DNA of 64,000 nt from Heligmosomoides polygyrus polygyrus. Lineage: Eukaryota; Nematoda; Chromadorea; Rhabditida; Heligmosomidae. The stretch lies in the NCBI GenBank assembly GCA_947396885.1, contig OX377206.1, positions 50,451,631 to 50,515,630 on the forward strand. Reading direction: 5' to 3'. The translations under genes were made by a program, and so were the position numbers. This document shows positions 11,226 through 22,006 of the stretch, piece by piece. Below the pieces are notes generated by a model. That model ran no database searches. It was not told the DNA's origin and saw nothing but the letters and a program-made list of their open reading frames with translations. The first letter of the stretch is position 1; every line of letters begins with the position of its first letter.

Positions 11226-12481
11226 TTTTCATAAAGTAGATAAAACGCCCTTTCTCATGGTGCAAAAATCGTTTTCCAGAAAAGGAGTCGTCACGCGTGG
11301 CTGCTGGTTCGATTTTTGAGCGAAAAAATTTGAAGTGGCTTCACAAAAATATTCATAACTTGACCAATTCTTCGAAGTTTCATAATTTCGCTAGCTTTTC
11401 AAAAACTAGAGGAAGAGCCCTTCTTGCTATGTAAGAATTAATGTCTAAAAATTCGGTGTTCATGCGCGGCAGGGAAGGTTCAATTTTGGCTCCATGTCGC
11501 GAAAATACGTACCGGAAATCGAACCCCCCCCCCGCCCCGCATGAAGACCCCTTTTTTGAAAACGGTTCTTATATGGTTAGAAAGCATATTTGCCCTATTT
11601 TTTGATGAGCAAGCGGAATTTTTGATTTTTGAAAAAATAGCCGAGATATGATCAATTTTTGCAAGTCGTGAACTGAATCGCGGATCGACTCTTCGCCGTC
11701 GTCATCGGAGTGATCTCACAAAAATATTCACAACTTGACTAATTTTTCGAAATTCAAAAATCCCGCTAGCTAGCAAAAAAGGAATCTTCATGCGGGGCGG
11801 GGGGGGGGTTCGATTTCTGGTCGATTTTCGGCAAAAATCGACCAGAAATCGAACCCCCCCCCCCCGCCCCGCATGAAGATCCCTTTTTTGCTAAACTTGT
11901 TTGTAACCGTAAAGAAGCGCATTTCATGAACTTTCAAAAAAGCTAGCCGGATTTTAGAATTTCGAAAAACTTGCTGAGTTATGAATATTTTTGTGAGATC
12001 ACTCCGATGACGACGGCGAAGAATTCAGTTCACGACTTCCGAAAATTGATTACAACTCGACTAATTTTTCGAAGTTCAAAAATTCCCACTCGCTCATCAA
12101 AAAAAGCAAATGTGCTCTCTAACCATTTCAGAACCGATTTCCAAGAAAGGGATCTTCATGCGGGGCGGGGGTGTTCGTTTTCGGTACATATTTTTGCGAA
12201 ATGGACCCGAAATTGAACCTCCCCTGCCGCGCATGACCGAATTTTTGGACCACAATTCTTATATGGCAAGAAAGGGCTCTTTTTCTAGTTTCTGAAAAGC
12301 TAGCGGTATTTTGAAATTTCGAGGAATTGGTCAAGTTATGAATATTTTTGTGAAGCCATTTCAATTTTTTCGCACAAAAATCGAACCAGCAGCCACGCGT
12401 GACGACTCCTTTTCTGGAAAACGATTTTTGCACCATGAGAAAGGGCGTTTTATCTACTTTATGAAAAGTTAAAAGAATTTT
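11205..12481. repeat. Large imperfect inverted repeat (foldback), arms about 620 bp
   Basis: The right arm, read backwards from 12481, matches the left arm from about 11205 almost continuously: the AAAACGCCCTTTCTCATGGT block, the GTCGTCACGCGTGGCTGCTGG block, ATTCATAACTTGACC, and the CGGGGCGGGGGG blocks. The centre is a tight hairpin at about 11812-11856 with GGTCGATTTT...AAAATCGACC. Arm identity is roughly 85-90 percent with small indels. The right arm stops at the N gap, so the repeat may extend further; the left arm's satellite continues to at least 10480. Confidence 0.85.
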
Positions 12482-12681
12482 NNNNNNNNNNNNNNNNNNN
12501 NNNNNNNNNNNNNNNNNNNNNNNNNNNNNNNNNNNNNNNNNNNNNNNNNNNNNNNNNNNNNNNNNNNNNNNNNNNNNNNNNNNNNNNNNNNNNNNNNNNN
12601 NNNNNNNNNNNNNNNNNNNNNNNNNNNNNNNNNNNNNNNNNNNNNNNNNNNNNNNNNNNNNNNNNNNNNNNNNNNNNNNNN
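12482..12681. other. Assembly gap, 200 N
   Basis: Exactly 200 N bases, probably a fixed-size scaffold gap. It begins inside the right arm of a long inverted repeat, a structure that often breaks assembly. The true length is unknown. Confidence 0.98.
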
Positions 12682-13011
12682 GTCGCACTCATCTGTATCC
12701 AACGAAGACGATGTTCAGAAGCGGAACGAACAGATACGAATGCTTCAGCTCCGTTTATCTAGGTCTTGAAGTCATTGTGGCCAAGGACCTGGTGCTGCAG
12801 TCGGCAGGAAGAAACGAGCGGCTTGGAGAGCTTTCAAGAGCGTCGAAGAAGTCGTGAAGAAAACGAAGAACGTCCGGCTCATATCCGCGATTTGAACACT
12901 ACTGTTCTTCCTTCGTTTACGCACTCATCAGAGATGTTTTCTCTACGAAGTAGGATGAACAGGATTGTTGTGTCGCACAGCTAGGAATCGAGAGAACGAT
13001 GGTTTGTCTTG

Positions 13012-13882
13012 GGCCTATGTTATACTTCGGCGACGCGTCGGTGACAGTGTTGAGCGAGTGCCACGCAGTGCGTAGCAACCCGCGCTATACAGCCTCGCCG
13101 ACGGAGTCGCAGACAGCTTCCGCAGAAGGTGTTACATATAATCCCGTTGTCGTGCGCAGCACAGCGGCAAGCGCAGCACAGCGGCAACCTGTCGCTGGCC
13201 GTCGGGCAACATCTGTGAATGGCGGCTTACACAATATTTTTGAACCGGACTTTAAGACACGGCACATCATACGTTTATTTAAGAGCCCTGTGCATGTCGC
13301 TTGTGATACATCTGCTTTTCTGCATATTTCGGGCAGTCTTTCAGCTCTACAATGTGTTCATGAGCAGCCGAAGCCATGGAGGCCCTTCGCAGTCCATCGG
13401 CAAAGTTGGCAGAGCGAAGAGCAGTTTTCAGCTTGCACATCCATGACCGTTGGCGTGGCTCCCGACGGGATTCCACCACAAATGTTTAATTCAAATACTT
13501 TGTATATAGAATCCTTAGAAAAATCGAGAACTGGGGCAAACATTCACTGTTTCAAATCGGCGAATCCACACACCGACCGAGTATCATTGCACAGCGCAGA
13601 GCGGGTCTAGAAGATAACCTTATGTTTTTTCTTACCAGAGCACTGTTGTAACCAATTCAGAGAAGGACTGCCGCTAAAAAAAGAACTATTTTATCCTAGA
13701 GTTTCGATCCGCACACTGGTTACCAAACGATGACAGTGAAGATGCGCTCCGATGCTAGAAATGCGTTCCATTGCTACAAGGCACCCGATGCATCCCTGCC
13801 GTCGCCGCTGTCCCGACTCTGTCGACGACAGCTTGTCGGCGACAGATTGTCGGCGACGGGTGGCCGAAGTAAAACATAGGCC
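13012..13882. mobile_element. TIR element of about 870 bp, non-autonomous
   Basis: The left end reads GGCCTATGTTATACTTCGGC; the right end is its near-complement, ending ...ACATAGGCC at about 13882. Subterminal CGGCGAC units repeat on both sides. It lies exactly within an RTE remnant whose sequence resumes on the far side of the cluster. Internal frames look fortuitous and show no transposase motif. The superfamily is not assigned. Confidence 0.7.
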
Positions 13883-14039
13883 TCTGTTATACTCCCGCGG
13901 GAGCATCCGCGGAACGCCCGCGGACCAAAGGGGCACGGCAGACGGCGGGCATGGCGAGGCGCGGCGATTAGTCAGGTGAGGAGTCTCGGCGCGATCCCCG
14001 CCCTTCCGCGGATGCCCCCGCGGGAGTATAACTCAGGCC
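13879..14039. mobile_element. Short GC-rich TIR element (CCCGCGGG type)
   Basis: The left end reads GGCCTCTGTTATACTCCCGC and the right end is its near-complement (...GCGGGAGTATAACTCAGGCC). The first bases overlap the right end of the preceding element, so the two share an AGGCCT junction. The interior is rich in CCGCGG. Same family as 61942-62257. No coding capacity. Confidence 0.75.
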
Positions 14040-14049
14040 ATAGACCTTA

Positions 14050-14182
14050 GAGCCTGTTTATACTTCGACGACGAGCGACGCGACGCCACTTATTGTGGCC
14101 ACATTGATCGTGCGACGCGATCGATCATTTTGGCCACTACACATGCCGTCGCATGTTCGGCGTCGAAACTATAAACGGAGCC
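14050..14182. mobile_element. Short TIR element (TTTATACTTCGACG type)
   Basis: The left end reads GAGCCTGTTTATACTTCGAC and the right end is its near-complement (...GTCGAAACTATAAACGGAGCC). Inner sequence has GCGACGCGACG and GATCGATCA motifs. Same family as 63569-63702. No coding capacity. Confidence 0.75.
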
Positions 14183-14426
14183 ATACACGATTCACGCAAG
14201 TGAGAGGCGTCACAGAGTTCCTAGCTTCGCCGACGTTGTCGAATTAGCCTCGAGAAGTAGGGGACCGGCAGCGTAATGTGTCCCGCAGAAATCCACTGGA
14301 CAAGATTTGATATCGTCTAGATTCCAAGAGATGTCGAGAGAGCTCAAAGAAGCCCACCATCGCATTGGCCGGACTTCTTCCTTGAAGCCCTTAATGATTG
14401 ATGCGAGGCTGATCATGTGTCTCGAG

Positions 14427-16742
14427 CAGGGGTGTGCGTAATTACGATTTACGATTTTGCGATTTATGGTGATTTTTGGCAAATTTTTTACGATTTACGA
14501 TTTACGACATTTTGGGTCGTAAATTGTAAATTTTCGTAAATCTGATCTTCGGTGCAGAGATGGCAGCGTCCACATAACGTGATACAATAGGGTTGTAACG
14601 ATGTACTCGCTTTTAAAGTCTTCTCCCATAGCTCATTGCTGTTTCCTATCTACTCTTCTATGTTCTGCTGTCGCACTGTAACAGAAAAACGCAGCTTTGT
14701 GTTTAGGCCGCTCGAGCGCGACTCATCTGCCTACCCCCCTTTTCACCTCTTCAAGGGCTGCCGACTTAGTATCGGAGCTACACCAGAGAAGAAGCAATGA
14801 CAATAAATGATTAGAATTATAAAATCATTGGCGATGAAACAGGGCTAGTCATTTTTTGGTTGGACTTTTCACATTGCAATTGCCTGAGAACACTAGATTC
14901 CAGCCCACAGAAAGAACTGCAAATTCCCCTTGTACCGGAAGGAAGACGATCGCCTGCTGAACCATATTCTGTGCTGTAACCACCGCCTACTCAAATTGTG
15001 ACTTTTTCAGCATATTTTTAAACGGCTCTTTCCAATGCGAGTGGAACTGAAGCAGAGCCATCAAGGAATATTGGACTTGATTGCAGGCGGGTTGTGGAAT
15101 AACAGCTAAGTTGTTGGGATAACAAAACACTCATATTTCGATCTCATTATCACAGCACGTCATGGTGCGGAATGTATTTGCATACAAGGTGCAATCTAAA
15201 CAAAACTTTTGATTTTGTCAAGAAAGAAGTGAAGTGGTTTTGACACTTTTGGTCTCCTTTTTCAATGGTTTGATTTCACAATGCTAATGGAGAGTAGGAC
15301 TGGCGAATGCAAACAGTCATTGATTAGTGGTGTGATAATTTGGACTTTCCGAAATCTAACAAGTACAAGCAAACACGTGGGCGAAGTAAATACCGAAAGT
15401 AATTGCTAGGTATCGTCAAGCGACGTTCTTTCATCCCAGAAGTTGTAGATGCCTTCAAAGAACGCTGAAGGGTAAAGCACTGCGTTAGTTTGTTTCCTGT
15501 TTGAGACCACTCATTCTACCTCTATGGGATAACGTAGAGTTCGTTTGAGTGTGGGTTAACCTATAGAATGAATTGCGGTGGTCAGCCGATGTAAAGGTTA
15601 CTTTTTCCACATCTGCTTAAGCCTGAAGCGGCTGGTAGAGAGACTAAATGTTGTTGCAGGATGTTTTGATGCGATTAAAACTCTTGCACCAGGCGGGACT
15701 CGAACCTGCATCCGCTGCTTTCCGGGCAGCGATGTTCGCCTCACACCACCGGCGCTGTTTGACCGCATGTAACATCGCTGCCCGAAAAGCAGCGGATGCG
15801 GCTTGTACTTGTTAGATTTCGGAAAGTCCAAATTATCACACCACTAATCAATGACTGTTTGCATTCGCTAGTCCTACTCTCCATTAGCGCTGTGAAATCA
15901 AACCATTGAAAAAGGAGACCAAAAGTGTCAAAACCACTTCACTTCTTTCTTGACAAAATCAAAAGTTTTGTTTAGGTTGCACCTTGTATGCAAAACGTGA
16001 TAATGAGATCGAAATATGAGTTTTTTATTTTTCCAGCAGCTTAGCTGTTATTCCACAACCCGCCTGCAATCAAGTCCAATATTCCTTGATGGCTTTGCTT
16101 CAGTTCCACTCGCATTGGAAAGAGCCGTTTAAAAATATGCTGGAAAAGTCACAAGTTGAGTAGGCGGTGGTTGCAGCACAGAAAATGATTCAGCAGGCGA
16201 TCATCTTCCTTCCGGTACAAGGCGAATTTGCATCTTTTTCTGTGGACTGGAATGTAGTGTTCTCAGGCAATTGCAATGTGAAAAGTGCAACCAAAAAATA
16301 GCTAGCCCAGTTTCATCGCCGCCAGGATTTTATAGATTTGATTTTTCTGATAATTTATTGTCATTGCTTCTTCTCTGATATAGCTCTGATACTAAGTCGG
16401 CAGCCCTTGAAGAGGTGAAAAGAGGGGTAAGCAGATGAGTCGAGCTCGAGCGGCCTAAACACAAAGCTGCGTTTTTCTGTTACAGTGCCACAGCAGAACA
16501 TAGAAGAGTAGATAGGAAACAGCAATGAGCTATGGGAGAAGACTTTAAAAGCGGGTACATCGCTATAACCCTAATTGTATCGCGTTATGTGGACGCTGCC
16601 ATCTCTGCACCGAAGATCAGATTTACGAAAATTTACGATTTACGACCCAAAATGTCGTAAATCGTAAATCGTTCAAAATTTGTCAAAAATCACCGTAAAT
16701 CGTAAAATCGTAAATCGTGAATCGTATTTACGCACACTGCTG
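14427..16742. mobile_element. hAT-like foldback element with about 940-bp arms
   Basis: TCTCGAG flanks the element at 14420-14426 and 16743-16749. Its ends read CAGGGGTGTGCGTA and the complement of CAGCAGTGTGCGTA, typical of hAT termini (CAGNGGTG). The 7-bp flank, or 8 with one mismatch, fits the hAT 8-bp duplication. The left arm (14427-15370) and right arm (15802-16742) are inverted copies with high identity, including ACGATTTACG-rich subterminal repeats and a CTCGAGCG block. The roughly 430-bp loop holds a tRNA-like SINE fragment. No transposase is visible, so it would need one in trans. Confidence 0.85.
15686..15755 (-). other. tRNA-like sequence, probable SINE head or tRNA pseudogene
   Basis: On the minus strand about 70 bases fold as a near-tRNA: a 7-bp acceptor stem with G:U pairs, a perfect GCTGC/GCAGC anticodon stem with a 7-base loop holding GGA, and a T arm with GGTTCGAGTCC (a perfect Pol III B box). 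Against a working tRNA: C instead of U at loop position 33, a poor D arm, an A-C mismatch in the T stem, and no long variable arm as Ser would need. A related tRNA-like unit without the anticodon arm is found at 35550-35598. A partial inverted copy follows at about 15770-15797. Confidence 0.6.
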
Positions 16743-16858
16743 TCTCGAGTGAGGAGGCTCCGTAGAAGTACTCTGCCACGCGGCAGCGACTAACGAAGAT
16801 TTTTTTATGGCGCCATCTCGAGCAAATTGGTGATCAGTGGGACGACAAGGGATAAAGG

Positions 16859-18007
16859 AGGGTGATTCCGAGCCTAATTTTCTTTGACTTAAGAACGGTT
16901 ATGGTTGGAGGGAGAGACGCTCAAACAGTAAAAAACTTTTGGTTGACTTCCTTAAATTTGAATGAAAATATGAAAACGATGTTCCCGTGCAAATATGATG
17001 CCTGCGTTTGATAAAAAATAGGTATGGGCTGCAACAGAGTTTGGCGGCATCGAGCCGCGATCTGGTACTATCGTGATGGGAGCCACGCTGAGGAGCAGAT
17101 GTCGCTATGCTGCTTGCTGCTACGTGACACAAATGTAGTCGCAGTTCTCCACGGCATTCTACCAAAATGCACTGCAATGTGGCATGCTCCCACTGAAGAA
17201 CATAGTCGACGTCCTGCTAATAGCGGCAAGGCGGCATGCAGCAAAACACTGTTGCATGCTTATAAAGTGATTTAAGTAACACGCTATGCATCATCTCACG
17301 GAGCATTGTATGGAATGGGTGTGTAAATATCGAACGTTTCTTAACTAGTATAAAATCGTATGCACTGTATAACTTTTTCGAATAATTTTCAATCGTGGAA
17401 TGAGTGTTTTGAAGAAAAAAAAACAGTTTCTTGTCGGGCGATACAGTCTTCAGTAGAGTAAAGACAAACTGCATTCTCCACATCAGCAATTCGTAATCTA
17501 CTCAATTTCTTTCGAAACGCTCCAAATGTTGACCAACCGGCGTACTCATCGTCGAAAACATGTGTGCCGCTTGAGCGCTGGTTGAAGGGTCATCCCCAAA
17601 CTGCACCGCTTCGTGCGAAGCGAAGAGTCTTGGTGGAAACGCAGTGGGACGCTTACGAAATCCTTCTAGCTCCGATCCATCTGATACATCATACTGAAAA
17701 TGCAGCATTTTATACAATTTCTATATCATATGCAAGAGAATCCGCTCATGTCGATTGCCTTCCAATTTACAGCGTTTCCAACTTTGTCACTGCTCCCTCA
17801 TATTTACGGAAGCACGGAAAGCAGTTAAAAGAGGTGCTGTGTTTACCATCGACTAAGGGAGAAAAATGGATGTTCGTCGGAGCGATCTTTTAAAAAGGGC
17901 AAAACGAGGCGATGCTTCACAAAAATGTGTAGCTCTATATTGCTATTGCTACTATACTCACTATATTGATACTCGCTCAAAATCCACTCCACAGCGGCAT
18001 TCATACC
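16859..18007. other. No gene recognised
   Basis: Unique-looking sequence between the RTE remnant and a hAT-like copy. It contains several frames of about 60-110 codons with no recognisable motif and no splice structure I could support. I see nothing to annotate. Confidence 0.4.
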
Positions 18008-18790
18008 TGGGAAGAGCGGATGGACCGTTATCCGGTTTCCGGAGGGTTTGTACTTTTCGTTTTGTTGGTCGTCATCCGGCAATTTTTAGGCCGGGTAACG
18101 AACAACTATCTGACTCCCCACCATCCAATCCTTCGTCCCCAGGTTAAGAAGAGATATCGGATGATGAGGAGGCAGCTAGTTTGTTAGCATATTTCCCTAT
18201 CGTACGAGTGATCGTGAACAACAGCAGAAGTCACTGAAATCCAGAAAGCCTAGAAGAGACATTTCTTCACTTGGACACATAAGCATAGTTGAGAGGATAT
18301 CTATTTTTCATCCCACTTAGGGTTGCTAAACTGTTACCATACATAAGACTTACTAAATATTGAATTGTTCATTGGCTTGTCACCGTAAGTCACATGCAGA
18401 CCACGAGCACATAGTATCTGTTTCGATGGCATTACTGAACTTTAGAGGTGAAGGGGCTAGCTTATCCCAGTAAGAATTGCTTAGCGTCGTCCTTTACATC
18501 CTACTGCTTGTGGTTCCATGACTGCAGTACGTTCGATTTGGTTTTGGCAGTATTGGTACCCTTTTACATAGGTATAGGCTGCTGTAAAGCATCAAATAAA
18601 TTTTCAAGGCATTACAATGAAAATGAGTAAAATGAGAGTAGGTTCAACCCAGATAAATTGAGAGAGCGACGCTCCTACAGCTATCCGGGTATTTTGATGA
18701 AAACGATTTTCTAAAAGCATTTTCTTTACGATTCCCTCGGATAGCGGTTGTGCGTTCAAAAAGTTAAGGCATTGATCCTTAGTATTAAAA
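18008..18790. mobile_element. Truncated copy of the 26884-29035 hAT-like element
   Basis: Collinear similarity to the left third of the element at 26884. Shared parts are an end resembling CAGGGATGAGCGGAT, a CCGGTT..CGGAGGGTTT block, ATTGAATTGTTCAT.GGCTTGTCACC at about 18358, a GCAGACCA block, and GAGAGCGACGCTCC near 18662 followed by AACGATTTTC. The right terminus is not found, so the copy is truncated or too diverged. No transposase frame. Confidence 0.6.
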
Positions 18791-19347
18791 AATCATAACG
18801 GTGACATTTGACTATACTAAATTGACTTCACAATGTAAGTGCTGCAAAACATACGGCTTCGTCCTGTTTGCGAGATTTCTGGTGAAGCTGCTCTATTATA
18901 CCGTGAATCATTCCTTTAGGGATGCGCCAGATATTCTATTATGTTGATCGGACAGTTCTCGCAGTTTTCATATGCACAATTCAATCGACCGCAATCTTTT
19001 TCATACTCATCGGGTTCAGGCAAAGTAGGCATCATTCGAAACAGCACACGTTTTGCGATGCGACACCAGTTGAGCAGCTCCATCTGCGAAAAAAACTGGG
19101 TGTCGATATGCGTCAGATTCTCAAAGCGTTAGTTCTAGTTCAAATGGTAGAAATCTTGGACAGAAAAAATTGCAGCTTAAAGTAAAGGCTTATGAGGGTG
19201 AGGCGAAAATTTGCTCAATCTTAAATTGCAAATTTTATGTGAATCACTTTATTATTACACTGTTCAGATAAATACTAGGTTAGCCTTAAAGTGCTGGCAG
19301 TTTTGACTGGTTCACTTTAGAGGATCATAACTTTCTTCATACTCATA
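18791..19347. other. Flank left of the Tc1-like element, no gene recognised
   Basis: AT-rich sequence with one 87-codon frame (18922-19185) that has no recognisable motif. It ends at the TA dinucleotide that marks the left boundary of the Tc1-like element. Confidence 0.4.
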
Positions 19348-20843
19348 CAGTACCGGCGCCAGCGCTCAACCAAACGACGTTTGCGACGCATCATGATAAC
19401 TTTTTTCAAAGTAAAGCTTTCTTCACAAAAATTCGCAAGAGCTTTTATCGTCATGCATTCTATCATTTGGCATGGGACTGCCATCCAAAGGTGATCGGAA
19501 CCCTGGAAAGCTGTATCGTAATTAAGCAAGCCCTTAATTGCCTTGACCTGACCTGCATTCGCGCATGAGTCTCGCTTAATTAGGCCCTGTGGCAGAAACA
19601 GACCTGCCCACTTCAATTTTAAAAGCTTTGGTTTTTACTGAAAAGTAATTTCATGCTTTTTTCTGCTTCTCCTTGTTACGACGATCCATTTGATACTGAA
19701 TTTGCATGGAAGCAATCCATTTTTAGATCTGCCGTTCCCTCTCAATCGTGATTTTTTCCCATCTTTAACTAGTGTTTCATGTTATTTCTGGCACAGTCTA
19801 GGTCCGGCGATTAGTCAGGTTGTTGACGGCAGAAAAAATATTACAAATCTAACTTTTCACTTAGTTAGAAAGAGAGCCAAGTCGGTTGTGAACTGCCAAA
19901 CTTCAAGGATTCGGTTCTTCTACTGAAATTTAGTACAGGCATTTTTTGGTCGAGAAAAATTGTTTCTCCACAGTGAATTGTCGCCTTATGTATTAAGGTG
20001 AGCAAGTACAATGTGTGCAGTATGCACACAAAGTAATAAGAAGTCAGCTGGTCACATTATCCGGATTCAGCGCTCCAAAAATTCCAATTTTCGTCGGAAA
20101 TGAGAATTCAAATTCGCTTCTTTTCATGTTCAAATTTCAATGGATAGTATTTCGATTAAACTAAATATAATTGAATATTATTTTTATAACTGTATGCGCA
20201 TCTTTTTTTAAATTCGGCAAGTACCTAACTGCTCGTAAAGTCACTCTTAGACCCGACACGGCGGTCTGCTGTCCTAATTGCGCCGACCTGATGTGTCCTA
20301 CGGAAACGTGGCGCCATCCCAATTGAGATTTCTACCTTTTCTCAGGGGAAATAAAGAATTGAACAGAGAAAGGCCGACTAGCAAGCCATCGACAATCCGA
20401 TTCTCGCCACCATCAAGAAACATCCCTAGCACAAATTGCTGTCCAGTTGGGCTTTGGGCTTGCGTTTCACGTTGAACAAAAAGTAATACCCCCACAGCAT
20501 GGCGTTCTAATTTTTTGTAAGTGTTAAATAAATTTAAGCTAGGTGTTTTAAAATTTTCCACGGCCTGAACGCCTACTACCTGCAACAATAAATGGCTTGT
20601 CTGCATACTTTACGTCTGGCCCGCCTCGAAGGGCATGCACCACAGAGGAGGCGTGTCGAACCATTGCGGTGGTGCGATGGCGCTTTGCCGCACACTCTGC
20701 TGCTTCATTCGCGACATGCCCCAGATTTACAATAAAAATTTAATGCTTTATCAGTCATTAGGTGGTAAAGTTAAGTAAAACAAATTACGAAAAATAGGGA
20801 TTATTTAACAATTCAAAGAAAGTGAAATAGAGAGAGAGAAACA
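19348..20843. repeat. Left long terminal inverted repeat of the Tc1-like element
   Basis: Matches the right arm in inverse orientation: outer GACGTTTGCGACGCATCATG block, the AGTCGGTTGTGAACTGCCAA region (about 19880), the CAACTGGACAGCA region, CGAAGGGCATGCACCACAGAGG (about 20630), and the inner AAATAGGGATTATTTAACAA block. The short open frames at 19317-19616 and 19690-19926 are mirrored in the right arm; I take these as a by-product of arm identity, not genes. Confidence 0.88.
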
Positions 20844-20891
20844 AGCAATTAAAGAATAAGTGCCTAAAGCTCTTAGCTTTTCTTAAGAGGG

Positions 20892-21940
20892 CTACGAAGT
20901 TTGAGTTATTGGATTTTCTTCCATGAATCGCAGTCGGGGAGCCCTTCCGTTGAAAGCATTCTTCACTGTTCTCCATACGCTCTTCCTGGCCTCGACAGTT
21001 ATTTCGCAATATTTGAACATACACTGCAACTGGGAGCTGATATCTTCTCTAATGTCCTTAACATAAAATGGAGAACATGCCTCTTTTATGAACGCAATCT
21101 TTGCAGATGTTCGTAAGCGCTTCTCAACATACTCGATGAGGTCATCACCATAAACCTCCTTTTCAAGTTCAAGCGCGAAACGAGTTACATTTCCAGCCGC
21201 CAACCTATGAGTAGTCTCCACCTGCGCTTTTGGAACAAACTCGTAGGCTGTGGCATCTTAAAAAACCGTGCGTCATCCTATGTTATCCACTTGATTCATC
21301 CCATTTGATTCTTGCACTCACCCTCACAGTGAAAATCATTCGGCAGCCTTTTCAAAATTTCTTCAATATTTGTCTCCAGTACACTGCAGCGGCAAAAAAG
21401 CCGCTGAAACTCCTGCTTTATAAGCTGCTCCAATTGGTCCGAGCAGGAATTATTCATTTCAATACTTTCTTGAATCTTTTCAAAAGCATTGGAGCAAGAG
21501 CAGGAGCACGCTGGGGAAGGAGATTGCCTAGAACATGACAATTTGTGGATGCAAATTGGTTAACTAGGTGGAGTACACACCTTACTAGAGAAAGTGGGCC
21601 TTGACAAATTTCGTAGCTGGAGTCTACACATCACTTGTGAGTCTGAGGAGCTTTTCTTCACATTTTCTTTAGTTCTTACGCATACAACCTAAATACAATC
21701 ACTTCACTGTTAACAACGGGATGTTTGCAACACTGCAGCCGTGAACGTACCTTAGCTGTGTAAACTTTGCCATGCCAGCGCACTTTCAATATTCTCCCAA
21801 CATGAGGAGTTCCAATAACGTAATCTAGTGAGGTAACGTTGGAAGTCCTACTCCTTGGAAAGAATGTTGCGACATCGCTGATGTTGACCCATCAAACTTA
21901 CTTATTTATATTTTCTCTACCTTTTGAGAAATGTACTCAT
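20892..21940 (-). CDS. Five-exon gene carried in the Tc1-like element; BEN-like C-terminal region
   Basis: Exons on the minus strand: 21940-21921, 21877-21751, 21688-21586, 21510-21322, 21226-20892. Each intron (43, 62, 75 and 95 bases) starts GT and ends AG, the phases (2, 0, 1, 1) fit, and the sum is 774 bases, about 257 residues plus stop, with no internal stop. Residues about 39-49 (VRWHGKVYTAK) resemble a small chromatin-binding beta-barrel strand seen near the N-terminus of some BEN proteins. A CSCSCS cluster follows near 85-90, then a helical, coiled-coil-like stretch (92-145). Residues about 160-240 hold RFALELEKEVYGDDL and a final WRTVKNAFNGRAPRLRF, the pattern of a BEN domain (DNA or chromatin binding). 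Exon structure is solid by inspection; the BEN call is tentative. It diverges from the transposase. Confidence 0.72.
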
Positions 21941-22006
21941 TGGTGCTTCCAAGGGCAAGGTCACAGGGCCCAGTTTTTGGCCTAGAATTAATCTACACAA
22001 CCACTC
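21941..22006. promoter_or_regulatory. Candidate bidirectional promoter between the two genes of the Tc1-like element
   Basis: Only 66 bases separate the two start codons, which point away from each other. Promoter and both 5' leaders must lie here or overlap the coding sequences, unless upstream non-coding exons exist. I see no clear TATA box. This is inference from gene layout. Confidence 0.35.

Larger units (their letters stand above)
12690..16858 (+). pseudogene. Decayed RTE copy (same lineage as 2298-5730) split by two insertion events
   Basis: Three collinear pieces match the C-terminal third of the intact RTE at 2312-5227. 12690-13010 matches the region from the [20 protein letters not shown] segment to the ERTM motif. 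14190-14426 resumes at the TQVREG-like region. 16743-16858 gives the last residues and the GGGACGACA 3' end. The gaps between pieces are occupied by a cluster of small TIR elements (13012-14182) and a hAT-like foldback (14427-16742). Several stops and frameshifts occur. The 5' part lies in or beyond the N gap. Order and orientation are seen; decay makes each short piece only moderately similar. Confidence 0.8.

Noticed and set aside
13219..13610. Frames up to 203 codons inside the 870-bp TIR element
   Set aside because: No transposase or other motif, and several competing frames overlap.
15686..15755. Possible functional tRNA-Ser (anticodon GGA)
   Set aside because: C at position 33, a weak D arm, a mismatched T stem and no long variable arm; position in a foldback and the relation to 35550-35598 point to a SINE.
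17502..18082. Cluster of 70-110 codon frames
   Set aside because: No motifs, and the right part enters the truncated hAT-like copy.
19690..19926. 78-codon frame conserved in both arms of the Tc1-like element (also 25506-25742 on minus)
   Set aside because: Both copies lie in near-identical inverted arms, so conservation follows from arm identity; no motif or splice support.
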